Source: Alphaproteobacteria bacterium UBA6149
GTDB lineage: Bacteria; Pseudomonadota; Alphaproteobacteria; Rickettsiales; UBA998
Assembly (NCBI GenBank): GCA_002423155.1
Contig: DIUV01000057.1
Coordinates: 1 to 30,296 of the forward strand
Length of the DNA: 30,296 nt
Direction of reading: 5' to 3'
In this document: one piece after another, positions 1-8,158 of the stretch
Layout: every line of letters starts with the position of its first letter
Numbering within the stretch: position 1 is the stretch's first letter
Position numbers and translations under genes: made by a program
Notes under the pieces: model-generated
What the model saw: the letters and a program-made list of their open reading frames with translations, nothing else
Told to the model about the DNA's origin: nothing
Databases searched by the model: none

Positions 1-125
1 CCAATCCCACTCCGACCCAAACTACCAACCGAAGCAACAACTTTGTCCCAATCAATCACAGAACATATATTCAAAAGCTTGTTATCACGTAAACGAACAG
101 AAGCTTCAGCAGATAAAAATGACAT
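1..125 (-). CDS. IS transposase, N-terminal fragment (runs off the left edge)
   Basis: Read on the minus strand, an ATG opens 41 codons that stay open to the window edge. The start, MSFLSAEASVRLRDNKLL, followed by an ICSVIDWDKV stretch, resembles the opening of IS5-group transposases, which begin with a short helical N-terminal region before the DDE domain. The catalytic domain lies outside the window, so activity cannot be judged. It runs away from the shortened recombinase gene on its right, which suggests that the insertion sequence landed in or beside that gene. The family call rests on N-terminal resemblance only. Confidence 0.65.
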   Translation of the reverse strand, partial: MSFLSAEASVRLRDNKLLNICSVIDWDKVVASVGSLGRSGI

Positions 126-165
126 AACATAACCACATTAAAATAAATTAATTCAATGGGTTGAT
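1..165 (-). mobile_element. Right-hand end of an insertion sequence
   Basis: The end of the element must lie between the transposase start and the neighbouring recombinase frame, which opens after an in-frame TGA near position 162. The AT-rich stretch of about 40 bases between them is the usual length for an IS leader plus terminal repeat. The other terminal repeat is outside the window, so the exact boundary and any target duplication cannot be fixed. The end coordinate is approximate. Confidence 0.4.
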
Positions 166-176
166 TCTATAAAATA

Positions 177-1007
177 ATGGGGAAATATCAAGGGGATTAT
201 GCAGAGGTCTTATATTTTCACTATACTTCTTTTGTGCGGCAATTCTTTGAATGGTTAATTACGAATGAAAAAGATTACACCAAAATCACGCAAAAAAGCC
301 TAGATTATTTTCATGTAACAAGAAATGACAAAAACAAGGCGCGGGCGACTGGTTATCAGGAAAGCCACGATTTGGCGGATATTCTGGCAACCATCCGCAA
401 AATGCCCAACGGCAGCGAAATTGAAATGCGCAACCAAGCCATTTTGAGCCTATTCCTACTCACCACCCCGCGCATGGCTTCATTACAACAAGCCAGAATC
501 AAGAGTATAAGATATTTCAAAGATTATGATGTTTGGGCTTTCGTGCAAGACCCACGCTTGCAAAACACCAAATATGCCAAAACCATAACCGCATTTTTTA
601 TCGGACAATCTAAGGATATTATCCAAAACGTAATAAACTGGCGTGAATATCTGATTAGCAAAGGTTTTAACGATAAAAATTACCTATTTCCCAAAATAAC
701 GCCCAGCTTTACACCTACGGGCGAGAAAATAATGACGCTAACTAAAGATTATATAAAGTCAGATAGTCAAATCAGGGATATTGTCAAAGCATCTTTTATA
801 AACAATGGCTTGCCATATTATAAACCACATTCCTTCCGCCATAGTATAGCAAGAAAAATTGCCAATATGGAAAATTCAACCCAGCTACTCATAGCACTAG
901 CCGAAAATTTCGGGCATAAAAACGGCATGGCAGAAATTATAAGGACTTACGGCGGCAATTATTTGCAGAAACAAGCGGAAATTGTTAAAAATATAAGGTT
1001 GGAATGA
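177..1007 (+). CDS. Tyrosine site-specific recombinase, probably missing its N-terminus
   Basis: This is a phage-integrase-type recombinase that would cut and rejoin DNA through a catalytic tyrosine. Visible catalytic residues are Arg99 (TTPRMAS), His218 and Arg221 (HSFRH), His247 (GHKNG) and a plausible nucleophile Tyr258 (RTYGG). The catalytic domain from about residue 80 onward looks complete. The core-binding region is short: the FVRQFFEWL helix, normally well inside the domain, is at residues 19-27, so perhaps 50 or more N-terminal residues are absent. An insertion sequence end lies immediately upstream and there is no good ribosome binding site before the ATG. The gene is therefore probably an IS-truncated remnant. 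An intact short recombinase is less likely. Confidence 0.65.
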   Translation: MGKYQGDYAEVLYFHYTSFVRQFFEWLITNEKDYTKITQKSLDYFHVTRNDKNKARATGYQESHDLADILATIRKMPNGSEIEMRNQAILSLFLLTTPRMASLQQARIKSIRYFKDYDVWAFVQDPRLQNTKYAKTITAFFIGQSKDIIQNVINWREYLISKGFNDKNYLFPKITPSFTPTGEKIMTLTKDYIKSDSQIRDIVKASFINNGLPYYKPHSFRHSIARKIANMENSTQLLIALAENFGHKNGMAEIIRTYGGNYLQKQAEIVKNIRLE

Positions 1008-1059
1008 TTTAGTAAACCCGTTATAAAATGGTTATCAATTAACAATATGGTTTTAACTC

Positions 1060-4000
1060 GTGGCATATTTAGACGAAATTATTGCGCTGCATAATGCAGG
1101 AAACGCCACCGAGCATAGCTATCGCCCTGCTTTAAAGAACTATTTAGAAAATTTGTTGGAAGGAATCACCGCCACCAACGAACCCAAGCGGCAAAAATGT
1201 GGTGCGCCTGATTATATTATCAGTAAGAAAACCCGCGGAAATAATATAGATATTGGTTATATTGAGGCGAAAGATTTAGGAATTGACCTCACAAAAACAG
1301 AAAAGTCCGAACAATTAAGCCGCTATTTGTTGAGTTTAGATAATTTAATTCTAACTGATTATATAGATTTTCGCTTTTTCAAAAATGGTGAAAAAGTAGC
1401 ACAAATTGCTATTGCTCAATTGGAAAAAGGCAAAATAATTCCGCTGCCCGAAAACCTCGCCCAGCTTGAAACCCTACTGCATGATTTTGCCGCGTTTCAA
1501 GGGCAAACCATAAAATCCGCTAAAAACCTTGCCGAGATGATGGCACGAAAAGCACGGCTAATGAAGGATGTTTTCAACAAAGCCCTAGAGCAAGAAGAAA
1601 AAAATAGCCTGCATGACCAGCTAACCGCCTTCCGCCAAATCTTGATTCACGATATGGATGCGCTTGAGTTTGCCGATGTATATGCCCAAACCATAACTTA
1701 CGGCTTATTCACCGCCCGTTTGCATGACCAAACATTAGAGAGCTTTTCCCGCCAAGAAGCTTTGGAACTTATTCCCTTAAGCAATCCTTTTTTGCGCAAA
1801 CTTTTTCAATATGTGGCGTTAGAATTAGATGAAGGCGTAGCATGGATAGTAGATGCGCTATGTGAAGTTTTCCGCGCCACCAATATTCATGATATTCTCA
1901 CCGATTTTGGCAAACAATCAGGCAGAGATGACCCGATTGTACATTTTTATGAAACCTTCCTCGCCGAATATAACCCAGATTTACGTAAAACACGTGGCGT
2001 ATGGTACACCCCCGAACCCGTAGTAAATTTCATCATCCGCGCGGTGGATGATTGCCTAAAAACTCACTTTAATTTGCCCATGGGTATTGCCGATAGTAGC
2101 AAGGTGAAGGTGAAAACGGAAATCATTGATAATAGCAGCAAAAAGGGTAAGCGCGTCATTGAAAAAGAAGTGCATAAAGTGCAGTTGCTCGATGTGGCAA
2201 CTGGCACAGGAACTTTTATTTCCGAAGTGATAAAACAAATTTACCACGGCTATTTCCAAAACCAGCAAGGAATGTGGAGCAATTATGTAGAAGAACATCT
2301 ACTACCCCGACTGCATGGTTTTGAAATTTTAATGGCAAGCTATGCTATGTGTCATTTGAAAATTGATATGCTGTTACGGGAGCTGCAATATGTTCCGAGT
2401 AATGCTAAAAAACAGCCTCGTTTAGGTGTGTACCTCACCAACAGCTTAGAAGAAGCGCATCCTGACGCACAAACTTTATTTGCCAGTTGGTTAGCCGCAG
2501 AAGCGAATGAAGCAAATGCGATAAAACGTGATATGCCCGTAATGGTAGCATTAGGAAATCCGCCTTATAATGTTTCCACCCAGAATAAGGGAGCATGGAT
2601 ACAAAACCTGATCGCTGATTATAAAAAAGATTTAAATGAAAAGAATATAAATTCGTTGTCGGATGACTACATAAAATTTATCCGCTACGCCGAACATTAC
2701 ATAGAAAAAACTGGTTATGGTATTGTTGGATATATTAGCAACAACTCCTTCCTTGATGGCGTAACTCACCGCCAAATGCGCAAACATTTGTTGGAAACTT
2801 TTGATACCATCTACATTTACGATTTACACGGCAGCGCAAAGAAAAAAGAAACATCACCAGATGGTAGCCCAGACAAAAATGTTTTTGAAATTCAACAAGG
2901 TGTTTCCATCAGTATTTTCATCAAACATAACCCAAAAAATAATGGCAAAAAAACACTTGCAGAAGTGTATCACAGCGAACTTTATGGTACGCGCCAAACA
3001 AAATTCCTTGCATTATGGGAAAACAATTTAAACGACTCTGGCTTCAAAAAATTGGAATATAGCGAACCATATTATTTCTTCGTACCAAAGGATTTTAGCG
3101 GAACAAAGAAATATGATAAGGGATTTTCTATTAATAATATATTTCCTTCACATGTGGCAGGCATAAAGACACATAGAGATTCCATAGTTATAAATGATAA
3201 CCTCAATAATTTGAGAACAAATGTCTTGCAATACATTGGGTTGCAAGAAAAGTTTGAACATGACAAAGTTAAACAAATTACATATCGTCCATTTGATTCA
3301 CAACTAATTTACTATGATACAAAACTAGTTGAGCGACATAGGTATGATAAAATGTATCATTCTTTATTTCCAAACTTTGCTTTGTTATGCGGAAGACAAA
3401 CCAAAATGGGAGCCGCTGACCAGTTTTTTATTTCTAATAGAATTTCTGAAATGAAAACTGCGGAATCAAGCACAGGCTCTTACCATTTCCCCCTCTACCT
3501 CTACCCAACCTCAAACCACCAACTTTCCCTAGACGGCGAACAAAAACGCACACCCAATCTTGACCCAAAAATCGTAACGCAAATAGCAAAGAAGCTCGCC
3601 CTAAAATTCATCCCCGACCATGAAGACCCCAAAGCCGATGGCAAAACCGCTTTTTCGCCCTTAGATTTGCTCGATTATATTTACGCCATACTCCACAGTC
3701 CTAAATATCGGGAAACTTACAAGGAATTTTTAAAAATTGATTTTCCGCGGGTGCCCTATCCTGAAAATGCTGAAAGTTTTTGGCAATTAGTAGCATTGGG
3801 GCGGGAAATTCGCTTGCTGCACTTGCTCGAAAGCCCAAAACTTAGCAAATTCATCACCAGCTACCCCATAAATGGCGATAATATAGTAGAAAAACCCGAA
3901 TATAAAGACGGAAAAGTTTACATCAATCCCCAGCAATATTTTGACTTTGTACCCGAAATAGCGTGGAATTTTTACATCGGCGGCTACCAACCCGCCCAAA

Positions 4001-4128
4001 AATGGCTAAAAGACCGTAAAAGTAGCGCATTATCTTTTGAAGACTTAATGCATTATCAAAAAATCATTGTAGCGCTTACGGAAACTGCTAGGCTGATGCA
4101 AGAGATTGATGATATTTGGCGAATATAA
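1060..4128 (+). CDS. Fused restriction-modification enzyme (nuclease, N6-adenine methylase, specificity region)
   Basis: This is a single-chain restriction and DNA-modification protein of 1022 residues. The N-terminal part carries a PD-(D/E)xK-like nuclease motif: Asp51 in GAPDY, then Glu69-Ala-Lys71 in GYIEAKD. A helical linker leads to the methyltransferase, where the YTPEPVV segment, the AdoMet-binding motif DVATGTGTF (378-386) and the catalytic NPPY (500-503) mark an N6-adenine methylase. The remaining C-terminal part (about 600-1022) is the likely target-recognition region. I see no helicase motifs between nuclease and methylase, so it resembles type IIG/IIL enzymes more than helicase-bearing type ISP proteins, although databases often name this family type ISP. 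The start is GTG, since a stop lies just upstream in frame; no strong ribosome binding site is seen. It would protect the cell against unmodified foreign DNA. Confidence 0.85.
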   Translation: MAYLDEIIALHNAGNATEHSYRPALKNYLENLLEGITATNEPKRQKCGAPDYIISKKTRGNNIDIGYIEAKDLGIDLTKTEKSEQLSRYLLSLDNLILTDYIDFRFFKNGEKVAQIAIAQLEKGKIIPLPENLAQLETLLHDFAAFQGQTIKSAKNLAEMMARKARLMKDVFNKALEQEEKNSLHDQLTAFRQILIHDMDALEFADVYAQTITYGLFTARLHDQTLESFSRQEALELIPLSNPFLRKLFQYVALELDEGVAWIVDALCEVFRATNIHDILTDFGKQSGRDDPIVHFYETFLAEYNPDLRKTRGVWYTPEPVVNFIIRAVDDCLKTHFNLPMGIADSSKVKVKTEIIDNSSKKGKRVIEKEVHKVQLLDVATGTGTFISEVIKQIYHGYFQNQQGMWSNYVEEHLLPRLHGFEILMASYAMCHLKIDMLLRELQYVPSNAKKQPRLGVYLTNSLEEAHPDAQTLFASWLAAEANEANAIKRDMPVMVALGNPPYNVSTQNKGAWIQNLIADYKKDLNEKNINSLSDDYIKFIRYAEHYIEKTGYGIVGYISNNSFLDGVTHRQMRKHLLETFDTIYIYDLHGSAKKKETSPDGSPDKNVFEIQQGVSISIFIKHNPKNNGKKTLAEVYHSELYGTRQTKFLALWENNLNDSGFKKLEYSEPYYFFVPKDFSGTKKYDKGFSINNIFPSHVAGIKTHRDSIVINDNLNNLRTNVLQYIGLQEKFEHDKVKQITYRPFDSQLIYYDTKLVERHRYDKMYHSLFPNFALLCGRQTKMGAADQFFISNRISEMKTAESSTGSYHFPLYLYPTSNHQLSLDGEQKRTPNLDPKIVTQIAKKLALKFIPDHEDPKADGKTAFSPLDLLDYIYAILHSPKYRETYKEFLKIDFPRVPYPENAESFWQLVALGREIRLLHLLESPKLSKFITSYPINGDNIVEKPEYKDGKVYINPQQYFDFVPEIAWNFYIGGYQPAQKWLKDRKSSALSFEDLMHYQKIIVALTETARLMQEIDDIWRI

Positions 4129-4179
4129 AATTTATTAATTAATGAAATTTTAATACAAATATGTTACCTTGGTTATGAA

Positions 4180-4932
4180 ATGAAAAACTATAAAAATCTT
4201 AAATATCCGCCGATAGAGCAAGCTATTATTGCTGTTGTGATTGAATCACAGCAACAGTTTGAAGTGCTGGATACTATTTCCAAAACATTAGAAACAACCT
4301 ATCCCGTAAAACACCAACTAAAACGCCAATCTGTATTCGTGGACGTAGCAGAAAGTAATGTTCGCTCTCAAAATTGGCAAGATGGTTATGCCCTGTTCTC
4401 TGAAGACAGAAAAAAGGAAGTTAATATAAACCTTTCCAGCGTTGCTTTTAAGGATGCTGATAAATATGAAAACTTTGAACACTTAACCAATCAATATGCA
4501 GATATTTGGAAAGAATATCTACAAGGAACCACACCAGAAAAATTAAATCGGGTTGGTCTAAGATATGTTAACAGTTTTTTTATGACCCCAGAAGAAATAG
4601 ATACTAACTTGCTTATAAAGCCAGTTATCAATTCTATAGGAACGGATGATAATTTGTTGCTTAGTAGCTTGTTTGGTCAATATGGTGTTCGCTCTGATTT
4701 ATATCGCGCTAGTGGAAATATATTTATAGTAATAAATCCACAAGTTGATAATAATACTCTACAAAATACTCTACAAGTTACATTTGATATTGATGTTTTT
4801 GACGAAAATATTCCATATGTAGATTTTGCTAGTATAAAAGATACTTTAAATCGCTTACGATACTTTAAAAATAAATTATTTTTTGATAATATAGTAGATG
4901 CAGAAATAAGATTTAACAAAGAGGGAAGCTAA
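4180..4932 (+). CDS. TIGR04255-family protein, first gene of a three-gene operon
   Basis: A 250-residue protein without signal peptide or membrane segments. The N-terminal YPPIEQAII (9-17) and the central NRVGLRYVN (123-131) fit the TIGR04255 family, whose biochemical role is unknown and whose members often occur in variable genome regions. It begins about 50 bases after the restriction enzyme, behind a very AT-rich spacer that could hold a promoter. Its stop is two bases from the next start, so it is probably co-translated with the two unknown genes after it. The ATG chosen is the second of two close ATGs upstream of the conserved part. The family call is fairly firm; a role in defence is an inference from position. 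Confidence 0.7.
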   Translation: MKNYKNLKYPPIEQAIIAVVIESQQQFEVLDTISKTLETTYPVKHQLKRQSVFVDVAESNVRSQNWQDGYALFSEDRKKEVNINLSSVAFKDADKYENFEHLTNQYADIWKEYLQGTTPEKLNRVGLRYVNSFFMTPEEIDTNLLIKPVINSIGTDDNLLLSSLFGQYGVRSDLYRASGNIFIVINPQVDNNTLQNTLQVTFDIDVFDENIPYVDFASIKDTLNRLRYFKNKLFFDNIVDAEIRFNKEGS

Positions 4933-4934
4933 CA

Positions 4935-5447
4935 ATGTCGCAAGCCCATGCTATAGAACAAAGCTATTTTGCAACAAGTCATACGAGTAATCCTCCGAAA
5001 TTTGACAAGGTTCGTATAGGTGGACACTCAATACCCTATTCCTCTGTTAGTGGGGACTCGCTTTCTATTAAAATAAGAAAGGAAGCTATTAAAAGAGAAG
5101 CTATTAAAAGAGAAGATGAAATTTCTAAACTTATAAATGCATTACAAATTGAGCATGAATATGAAGATTGGGATGGATACGGGGCAAATCCAATAAATCG
5201 TCATTCGCTTAAATATGCTGAAGCTTTTTTGCGTAATCTGGAATTACCTGTGCCGCTCCCTTTTATTGGTTGTGAGCCCAGTGGCAGGGTCGGCGTTGAA
5301 TGGATAGGTGAAAAAATGCGCTTAAGCGTTGGCTTTAACGATGATGGAGGCATCATATACGCTGGAATAAACGCAGAAGAAAGAGTCTTTAACGGTCGCA
5401 ATAAAAACGAACTGGATAAGCGTATAGCTGATTTTATGTGTTTATAA
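4935..5447 (+). CDS. Unknown protein with a DWDGYGA motif, second gene of the operon
   Basis: A soluble 170-residue protein. The region from about residue 62 onward has a DWDGYGA motif (78-84), a helix, a proline-rich turn (LPVPLPF) and then alternating strands around EPSGRVGVEWIGEKMRLSV. This pattern recurs in small uncharacterised bacterial proteins, often in accessory regions. The first 60 residues look variable and contain a tandem in-frame duplication (REAIK twice). A clear Shine-Dalgarno sequence (GAGGGA) lies inside the end of the preceding gene, and the next gene starts one base after its stop. No function is known to me. Confidence 0.6.
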   Translation: MSQAHAIEQSYFATSHTSNPPKFDKVRIGGHSIPYSSVSGDSLSIKIRKEAIKREAIKREDEISKLINALQIEHEYEDWDGYGANPINRHSLKYAEAFLRNLELPVPLPFIGCEPSGRVGVEWIGEKMRLSVGFNDDGGIIYAGINAEERVFNGRNKNELDKRIADFMCL

Positions 5448-5448
5448 A

Positions 5449-5937
5449 ATGCCAGCTCTATCGCCCGAAACCTGTTTTTTATTAAATATCGACGAAGGAA
5501 TTTGCTTGGGCGAAGAGCTTATTGTTCGTGCTATGTTTGACAAAAAGGCAAATATAAACAACAATCCTCCATATGTAAGTTACAATGCTTTTATGCCAAG
5601 AATTAGGGATGGAATAGCAGAAACGGCTCTTTCTTTTGTTCATCAAGACAAATGTAAAACTGACGAAGACATTAAGATTATAGCAAAAACTCATATAAAT
5701 CCTAATAGAACAGTTTGGTATTTGGTAAAATTGCTAGTACAAAAAATTGCTGATATGAGGTTTGAGAATGGCAATTTAATATCACTTATTGCAGAAAGGG
5801 ATAACAATCCATTTGAGCTTCATACCTCCGTTTATCCAGTTTCAGAAGATGAGGTAATACAATTATCTGTTGCAACAGTACTCGCTAGAATAGCTGAAAA
5901 GCCCGTAACTATGGAAGGCTCAAGAAGTTTTGATTAA
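5449..5937 (+). CDS. Unknown protein, third gene of the TIGR04255 operon
   Basis: A soluble 162-residue protein I do not recognise. It appears mixed alpha/beta, without signal peptide, membrane helix or an obvious catalytic motif. Acidic N-terminal and central segments surround an NNNPPYVSYNAFMPR stretch. It starts one base after the preceding stop and is almost certainly translated with it. Its last codons overlap, convergently, the last codons of the integrase on the other strand, which puts this operon next to the integrase end of the island. Reality of the gene is supported by length, tight spacing and base composition like that of its neighbours. Confidence 0.6.
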   Translation: MPALSPETCFLLNIDEGICLGEELIVRAMFDKKANINNNPPYVSYNAFMPRIRDGIAETALSFVHQDKCKTDEDIKIIAKTHINPNRTVWYLVKLLVQKIADMRFENGNLISLIAERDNNPFELHTSVYPVSEDEVIQLSVATVLARIAEKPVTMEGSRSFD

Positions 5938-7144
5938 ATTTTTCAGCTATTCTGATAGTCTTACCATCCCTATTAACCAACACAAAATCCAAATAATCCG
6001 CATATTCCTGCATCATCTTTTTGCGTTCTAGCAGATATTCCGCTCGATTATATGCGCCTCTTATTTTGTCGTCATCTTCATGGGCTAATTGTCGTTCTAT
6101 GACATCGGGCGGATAGTTCTTTTCGTTTAATATGGTGCTGGCAAGGCTGCGGAAACCGTGACCTGTCATTTTGTTTTTATAGCCCATACGCCGCAGACCC
6201 ATTAACACTGTGCCATTGCTGATATGGCTAGATTTACTGGCTGGGCTATGGAAAATATGGGTTTTATTGCCTGTTATAAGCTGTAATTCTTTGAGAATAA
6301 TAATGGCTTGGCGGGAAAGGGGCACAATATGCGGGCGATTCATTTTCATGCGTTCTTTGGGAATATGCCATTCTTCTTTATCCCAATTTATTTCTGACCA
6401 TGGCGCGGCGATAAGCTCACCAGTTCGCACGAAGGTAAGCATCATTAGCTTAATTGCATATTTGGTGAAGTCATTGCCCCGCGCTTCTATTTTGGCAAGC
6501 AAATCAGGTAATTCGCTAGGGTGAACGCAAGCGTGGTGTTTTTCCTCTGTTGAGGGCAAAATATCGCGTAAATCAGCCGCAGGATTATGAATGCACAAGC
6601 CGCGCTGGGCAGAATAGCGGAAAACCTGCGCTATAAGCTGTTTCATGCGCTTAGCAGTTTCAATCGTGCCGCGCTTGCCTATGGATTCTACCACCTCCAC
6701 CACATCGGGAATGGTGATTTCAGTTAAGGGCAAAGCCCCAATGGCAGGAAAAACATGAAGTTCTAATCTGGTGAGGCATTGCTTGGCATATTTTTCGTTT
6801 AATCCTTCGCCCTTCATTTCTAACCAACGGCGAGCCATTTTTTCAAAAGTGTTTTCGCCTTCATGGGTTTTGCGGAGTTTTTGAATTTTCTTTTCACGGG
6901 TGGGGTGTTTGCCTGTTTCTAGCAGCTCCCTCGCTTCATCACGTTTTTTTCTGGCAGTGGCAAGCGTCATAGCAGGATATTTCCCTAAAGCCGAAACTTG
7001 CCCTTTACCTTGATAATAATAACGCCACCGCCATAATTTGCCCCCAGAGGGAGTGATTTCCAAAGAAAGCCCGCCACCATCCGTAACACGATAAGCTTTG
7101 TCTTTGGGTTTTAGGTTTTTGATTTGAAGTTCGGTTAGTGCCAT
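5909..7144 (-). CDS. P4-type tyrosine integrase of the genomic island
   Basis: A site-specific recombinase of 411 residues that would integrate and excise the island. The N-terminus (ALTELQIKNLKPKDKAYRV and the following GGGLSLEI strand) is the arm-type DNA-binding domain of P4/DUF4102 integrases. The core-binding domain spans about 95-185. The catalytic domain has Arg240 (FVRTGEL), His329 and Arg332 (GHGFRS), His355 (LAHED) and nucleophile Tyr365 (AYNRAEY), so it appears intact. ATG 7144 is preferred over the upstream TTG because the conserved domain starts there. The gene sits about 170 bases from the 3' end of tRNA-Asp, the typical place for such integrases, and its 3' end overlaps the last gene of the cargo. 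Confidence 0.93.
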   Translation of the reverse strand: MALTELQIKNLKPKDKAYRVTDGGGLSLEITPSGGKLWRWRYYYQGKGQVSALGKYPAMTLATARKKRDEARELLETGKHPTREKKIQKLRKTHEGENTFEKMARRWLEMKGEGLNEKYAKQCLTRLELHVFPAIGALPLTEITIPDVVEVVESIGKRGTIETAKRMKQLIAQVFRYSAQRGLCIHNPAADLRDILPSTEEKHHACVHPSELPDLLAKIEARGNDFTKYAIKLMMLTFVRTGELIAAPWSEINWDKEEWHIPKERMKMNRPHIVPLSRQAIIILKELQLITGNKTHIFHSPASKSSHISNGTVLMGLRRMGYKNKMTGHGFRSLASTILNEKNYPPDVIERQLAHEDDDKIRGAYNRAEYLLERKKMMQEYADYLDFVLVNRDGKTIRIAEKFNQNFLSLP

Positions 7145-7313
7145 AACTGCTATCAATGATTGGGCATATACGCAAAAATTATATACACAAATATATACAT
7201 ATATTTTTTGGATTGCAACAAATCACTCTGGACGGCAAAGAACGCCAAAGCGTTTATAATCTAGGGTTTGCAGGGGGTATTTGGATTTTGCTGGACTGTG
7301 CCAAATGATAAAA

Positions 7314-7390
<77 letters not shown>

Positions 7391-7422
7391 TTTTGGGGAA
7401 ATATTATATTTGTCCGTTTTTG

Positions 7423-7504
7423 GGCGGACAGTCCGCCTTCGCTCTGCGAGCTACGGCGTGACACTAACTTTTCTTAAATGCGCTTTGCGCATTAACGAAA
7501 AGTT
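7423..7504. repeat. Two palindromes between the tRNA-Val and tRNA-Asp genes
   Basis: A perfect GGCGGAC-A-GTCCGCC inverted repeat occupies 7423-7437. A longer compound palindrome occupies 7466-7504, with outer arms AACTTTTC/GAAAAGTT, inner arms AATGCGC/GCGCATT and a TTT loop. They could be folded spacers, processing signals between the two tRNAs, or remains of a small palindromic element. No T-run directly follows on the minus strand, so a classical terminator is not clear. Confidence 0.6.
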
Positions 7505-7505
7505 G

Positions 7506-7581
7506 TGGTGGGCGGTGAGAGACTCGAACTCCCGACCTACTGGGTGTAAACCAGTAGCTCTACCAACTGAGCTAACCGCCC
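7506..7581 (-). tRNA. tRNA-Val (TAC)
   Basis: A complete 76-nt cloverleaf on the minus strand. The GGGCGGT acceptor pairs with ACCGCCC. Other parts are the D arm TAGCTCAGTTGGTAGAGC, the anticodon stem ACTGG/CCAGT with loop TTTACAC (anticodon TAC), the T-arm with GTTCGAGTC, discriminator A and an encoded CCA. It lies upstream of tRNA-Asp in the same direction, with 115 bases between the two. Confidence 0.96.
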
Positions 7582-7593
7582 TCTTTTATCTTC

Positions 7594-7639
7594 TAAAAAA
7601 GAAGAGACAGCGCAGATAGCAGTGCTAGACCGCGCTGTC
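7594..7639 (-). terminator. Rho-independent terminator of the HU gene
   Basis: Ten bases after the HU stop, on the minus strand, GACAGCGC pairs with GCGCTGTC. Inside lies a further TAGCA/TGCTA stem, and after the hairpin comes TCTTCTTTTTT. This is a strong stem with a U-run in the right direction. It separates hup from the downstream tRNA-Val gene. Confidence 0.8.
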
Positions 7640-7648
7640 AACAACAAA

Positions 7649-7948
7649 CTACGCTGCTTTCTTTTTTTGTCCTGTAACGTTCACTGCATCTTTCAAAGTT
7701 TTACCAGCTTTGAACTTAGGTTGTTTTGATGCAGCGATTTTGATGGTCTCACCAGTGCGTGGGTTACGACCTTCAGTAGCTTTACGCTCAGAAACGGCAA
7801 AAGTGCCAAAACCAACTAGGCGAACTTCGTCACCAGCAGCCAAAGCTGCAGTAATCGCATCAAAAAACGCGTCTAACGCTTCTGCTGCTTTTGCTTTAGT
7901 TAAATCAGCTGTTTCAGCGATTTGTGCAATCAATTCATTCTTATTCAT
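7649..7948 (-). CDS. hup: DNA-binding protein HU
   Basis: A histone-like nucleoid protein of 99 residues that bends and compacts DNA as a dimer. It starts MNKNELIAQIAE, has the helical dimer core, and shows the family signature VGFGTFAVSERKATEGRNPRTG, which forms the beta-arm with its intercalating RNPRTG tip. The C-terminus is lysine-rich (QKKKAA). A good GGAG ribosome binding site lies seven bases before the ATG. The gene is monocistronic, with its own terminator. Confidence 0.97.
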   Translation of the reverse strand: MNKNELIAQIAETADLTKAKAAEALDAFFDAITAALAAGDEVRLVGFGTFAVSERKATEGRNPRTGETIKIAASKQPKFKAGKTLKDAVNVTGQKKKAA

Positions 7949-8128
7949 GGTAATCTCCTACTTATTATTTGCAAAATTTAGGGTTCTTTTCAAAATTCAA
8001 AGCAAGGACAGATATATGCCACCCCGCAAGAAAACTATTGCCCAACAAAACCTCTATTAAGAGCAAGGTTGTATCAGGCTGAAAAGAAACTAAGCATTAA
8101 AAATTACGCTTGTAAACCCACATAACAC

Positions 8129-8150
8129 AAAAAAGGCGGGAAAACGCCAA
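8129..8150 (-). terminator. Terminator of the two-gene membrane-protein operon
   Basis: Just after the stop of the 186-residue protein, the minus strand reads GGCG-TTTTCC-CGCC followed by TTTTTT. The stem is short but G+C-rich and carries a clean U-run. Confidence 0.65.
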
Positions 8151-8158
8151 ATTTTATG

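Noticed and set aside
8017..8060. Short plus-strand frame MPPRKKTIAQQNLY upstream of HU
   Set aside because: At 14 codons it could easily occur by chance; it has no good ribosome binding site and no context that supports a peptide.
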